64,000 bases of DNA from Alectoria sarmentosa (Eukaryota > Ascomycota > Lecanoromycetes > Lecanorales > Parmeliaceae). The notes under the pieces were generated by a model that was not told where the DNA came from, did no database searches, and saw nothing but the letters and a program-made list of their open reading frames with translations. Location of the stretch: positions 62,001 through 126,000 of the forward strand of contig WOGZ01000070.1 in NCBI GenBank assembly GCA_009733775.1, read 5' to 3'. The position numbers and the translations under genes are program-made. Below, piece after piece: positions 63,377 through 64,000 of this stretch (position 1 is its first letter; every line of letters begins with the position of its first letter).

Positions 63377-64000
63377 CTTTGATTTCTCTTTTTAGTCTTA
63401 TTCATCCGACAGACGAGCAGGAGGAAGAGGTGGGACAGCGAGCAATCACGGACAGTGGGAGAGAGCAAACTGCAGAAACTGCTGCAACTTGAAGTGAACA
63501 GTGGACGTCGAATGGAACGGCAAGATGGACTGGTCTTTGTTCCTACTAGCATAAGCTCCTTCTGGACTGGCAGTATCACAGAAAGCTTGATGAAAACAAG
63601 TGTTGCTCTTCCGAGGCGCTCTTCTTGCTTCTGTGTTCGCATCCCACATTCATTGTATCATCAATGAATGTGTACATTTTGTCGAGCTCGTGGTTTCTGC
63701 GTGGCTTAAAGTGTACGTGGAAAGTGCTTGATGATTCCAGAGGACAGTATCCTCTGAGAGAGGAACACCAGAGCGCTCTGCCAGCGATCAACAACAAACA
63801 CCGATATGGAGAGCATTGTGTACTTATTCGAGCACTCACAAACGCGCGTTAAACGTCCCGCACGAAGCCGAGATATGTAGATGCAAGTCATATAGTGTTG
63901 AGCAAAAAGGGGGTGGCAAATCGCTAAGCGAGTCCGCAAGGTTTTGCCTCAACACGACGATGAAGAAGGGCCTACCACCTCAAACGACTCGTTCCTGCCC
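63377..64000. other. Downstream region to window end
   Basis: 624 bases with no recognised gene or repeat; only short overlapping frames are present on both strands. Confidence 0.45.

Noticed and set aside
1..64000. tRNA genes and other structured RNAs
   Set aside because: Looked for GGTTCGAATCC-type B boxes paired with A boxes; the few partial matches lie inside coding exons or lack an A box at the right distance.

Overview
The window is nuclear DNA from a filamentous ascomycete (Pezizomycotina). The genes are split by short introns (mostly 49-60 nt, with GT..AG ends and CTNAY-type branch sites) and lie on both strands with 0.3-3 kb spacers. The proteins are recognisable fungal orthologs: TYR1, eIF3l, eIF3c, eIF4G, CSB/Rad26, Yak1, Snf8/Vps22, DNA polymerase alpha and Med27. 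No bacterial operons, tRNA, rRNA, CRISPR array or intact transposon was seen. Exon structures below were built by hand from splice motifs and reading-frame continuity. Where exon coordinates are given, the phases add up to an open frame.

Layout. 0-5 kb: prephenate dehydrogenase (+) and a cytochrome b561-type membrane protein (+). 5.8-9.4 kb: an eight-exon RRM protein (+) and a nitrilase-superfamily amidohydrolase (-). 10.6-15.2 kb: eIF3l (+), a tiny hypothetical protein (-) and a DUF7137-type secretory-pathway protein (-). 15.3-22.8 kb: CSB/Rad26 (-) and the Yak1 kinase (+), divergently arranged. 22.8-29.1 kb: gene-poor, holding one multi-pass membrane protein (-) and several tandem repeats. 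29.1-34.7 kb: a DHCR24-like FAD oxidoreductase (+), eIF3c (+) and Snf8 (-). 35.7-41.4 kb: a broken RPL7 copy whose 5' and 3' parts face opposite directions, then POL1 (-). 42.3-45.0 kb: an NTF2-like/flavin monooxygenase fusion (+). 46.3-51.2 kb: eIF4G (+). 53.1-63.4 kb: a second RRM protein (-), a large disordered protein (+), Med27 (+), an Arg/Asp/Trp-rich hypothetical protein (-) and a 115-aa hypothetical protein (+).

The most interesting signal is a family of near-identical introns, which behave like introner-like elements. Two are in the nitrilase gene (both exactly 147 nt). Three, plus one decayed relative, are in the flavin monooxygenase gene about 35 kb away. All clear copies start GTACGT, end shortly after a CCGAAA motif, and carry terminal inverted repeats (TTTCGGA / TCCGAAA). 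The best preserved also have an inner inverted repeat. They are inserted at unrelated codons of unrelated genes on both strands, which points to a mobile, intron-creating element active in this lineage.

Other notable points are an RPL7 pseudogene split by an inversion and abutting the POL1 stop codon, a GC-AG intron in eIF3c, a 54-nt stop-free intron in eIF4G, a 10-nt exon in the first RRM gene, and two short dispersed repeats each present twice in the window.
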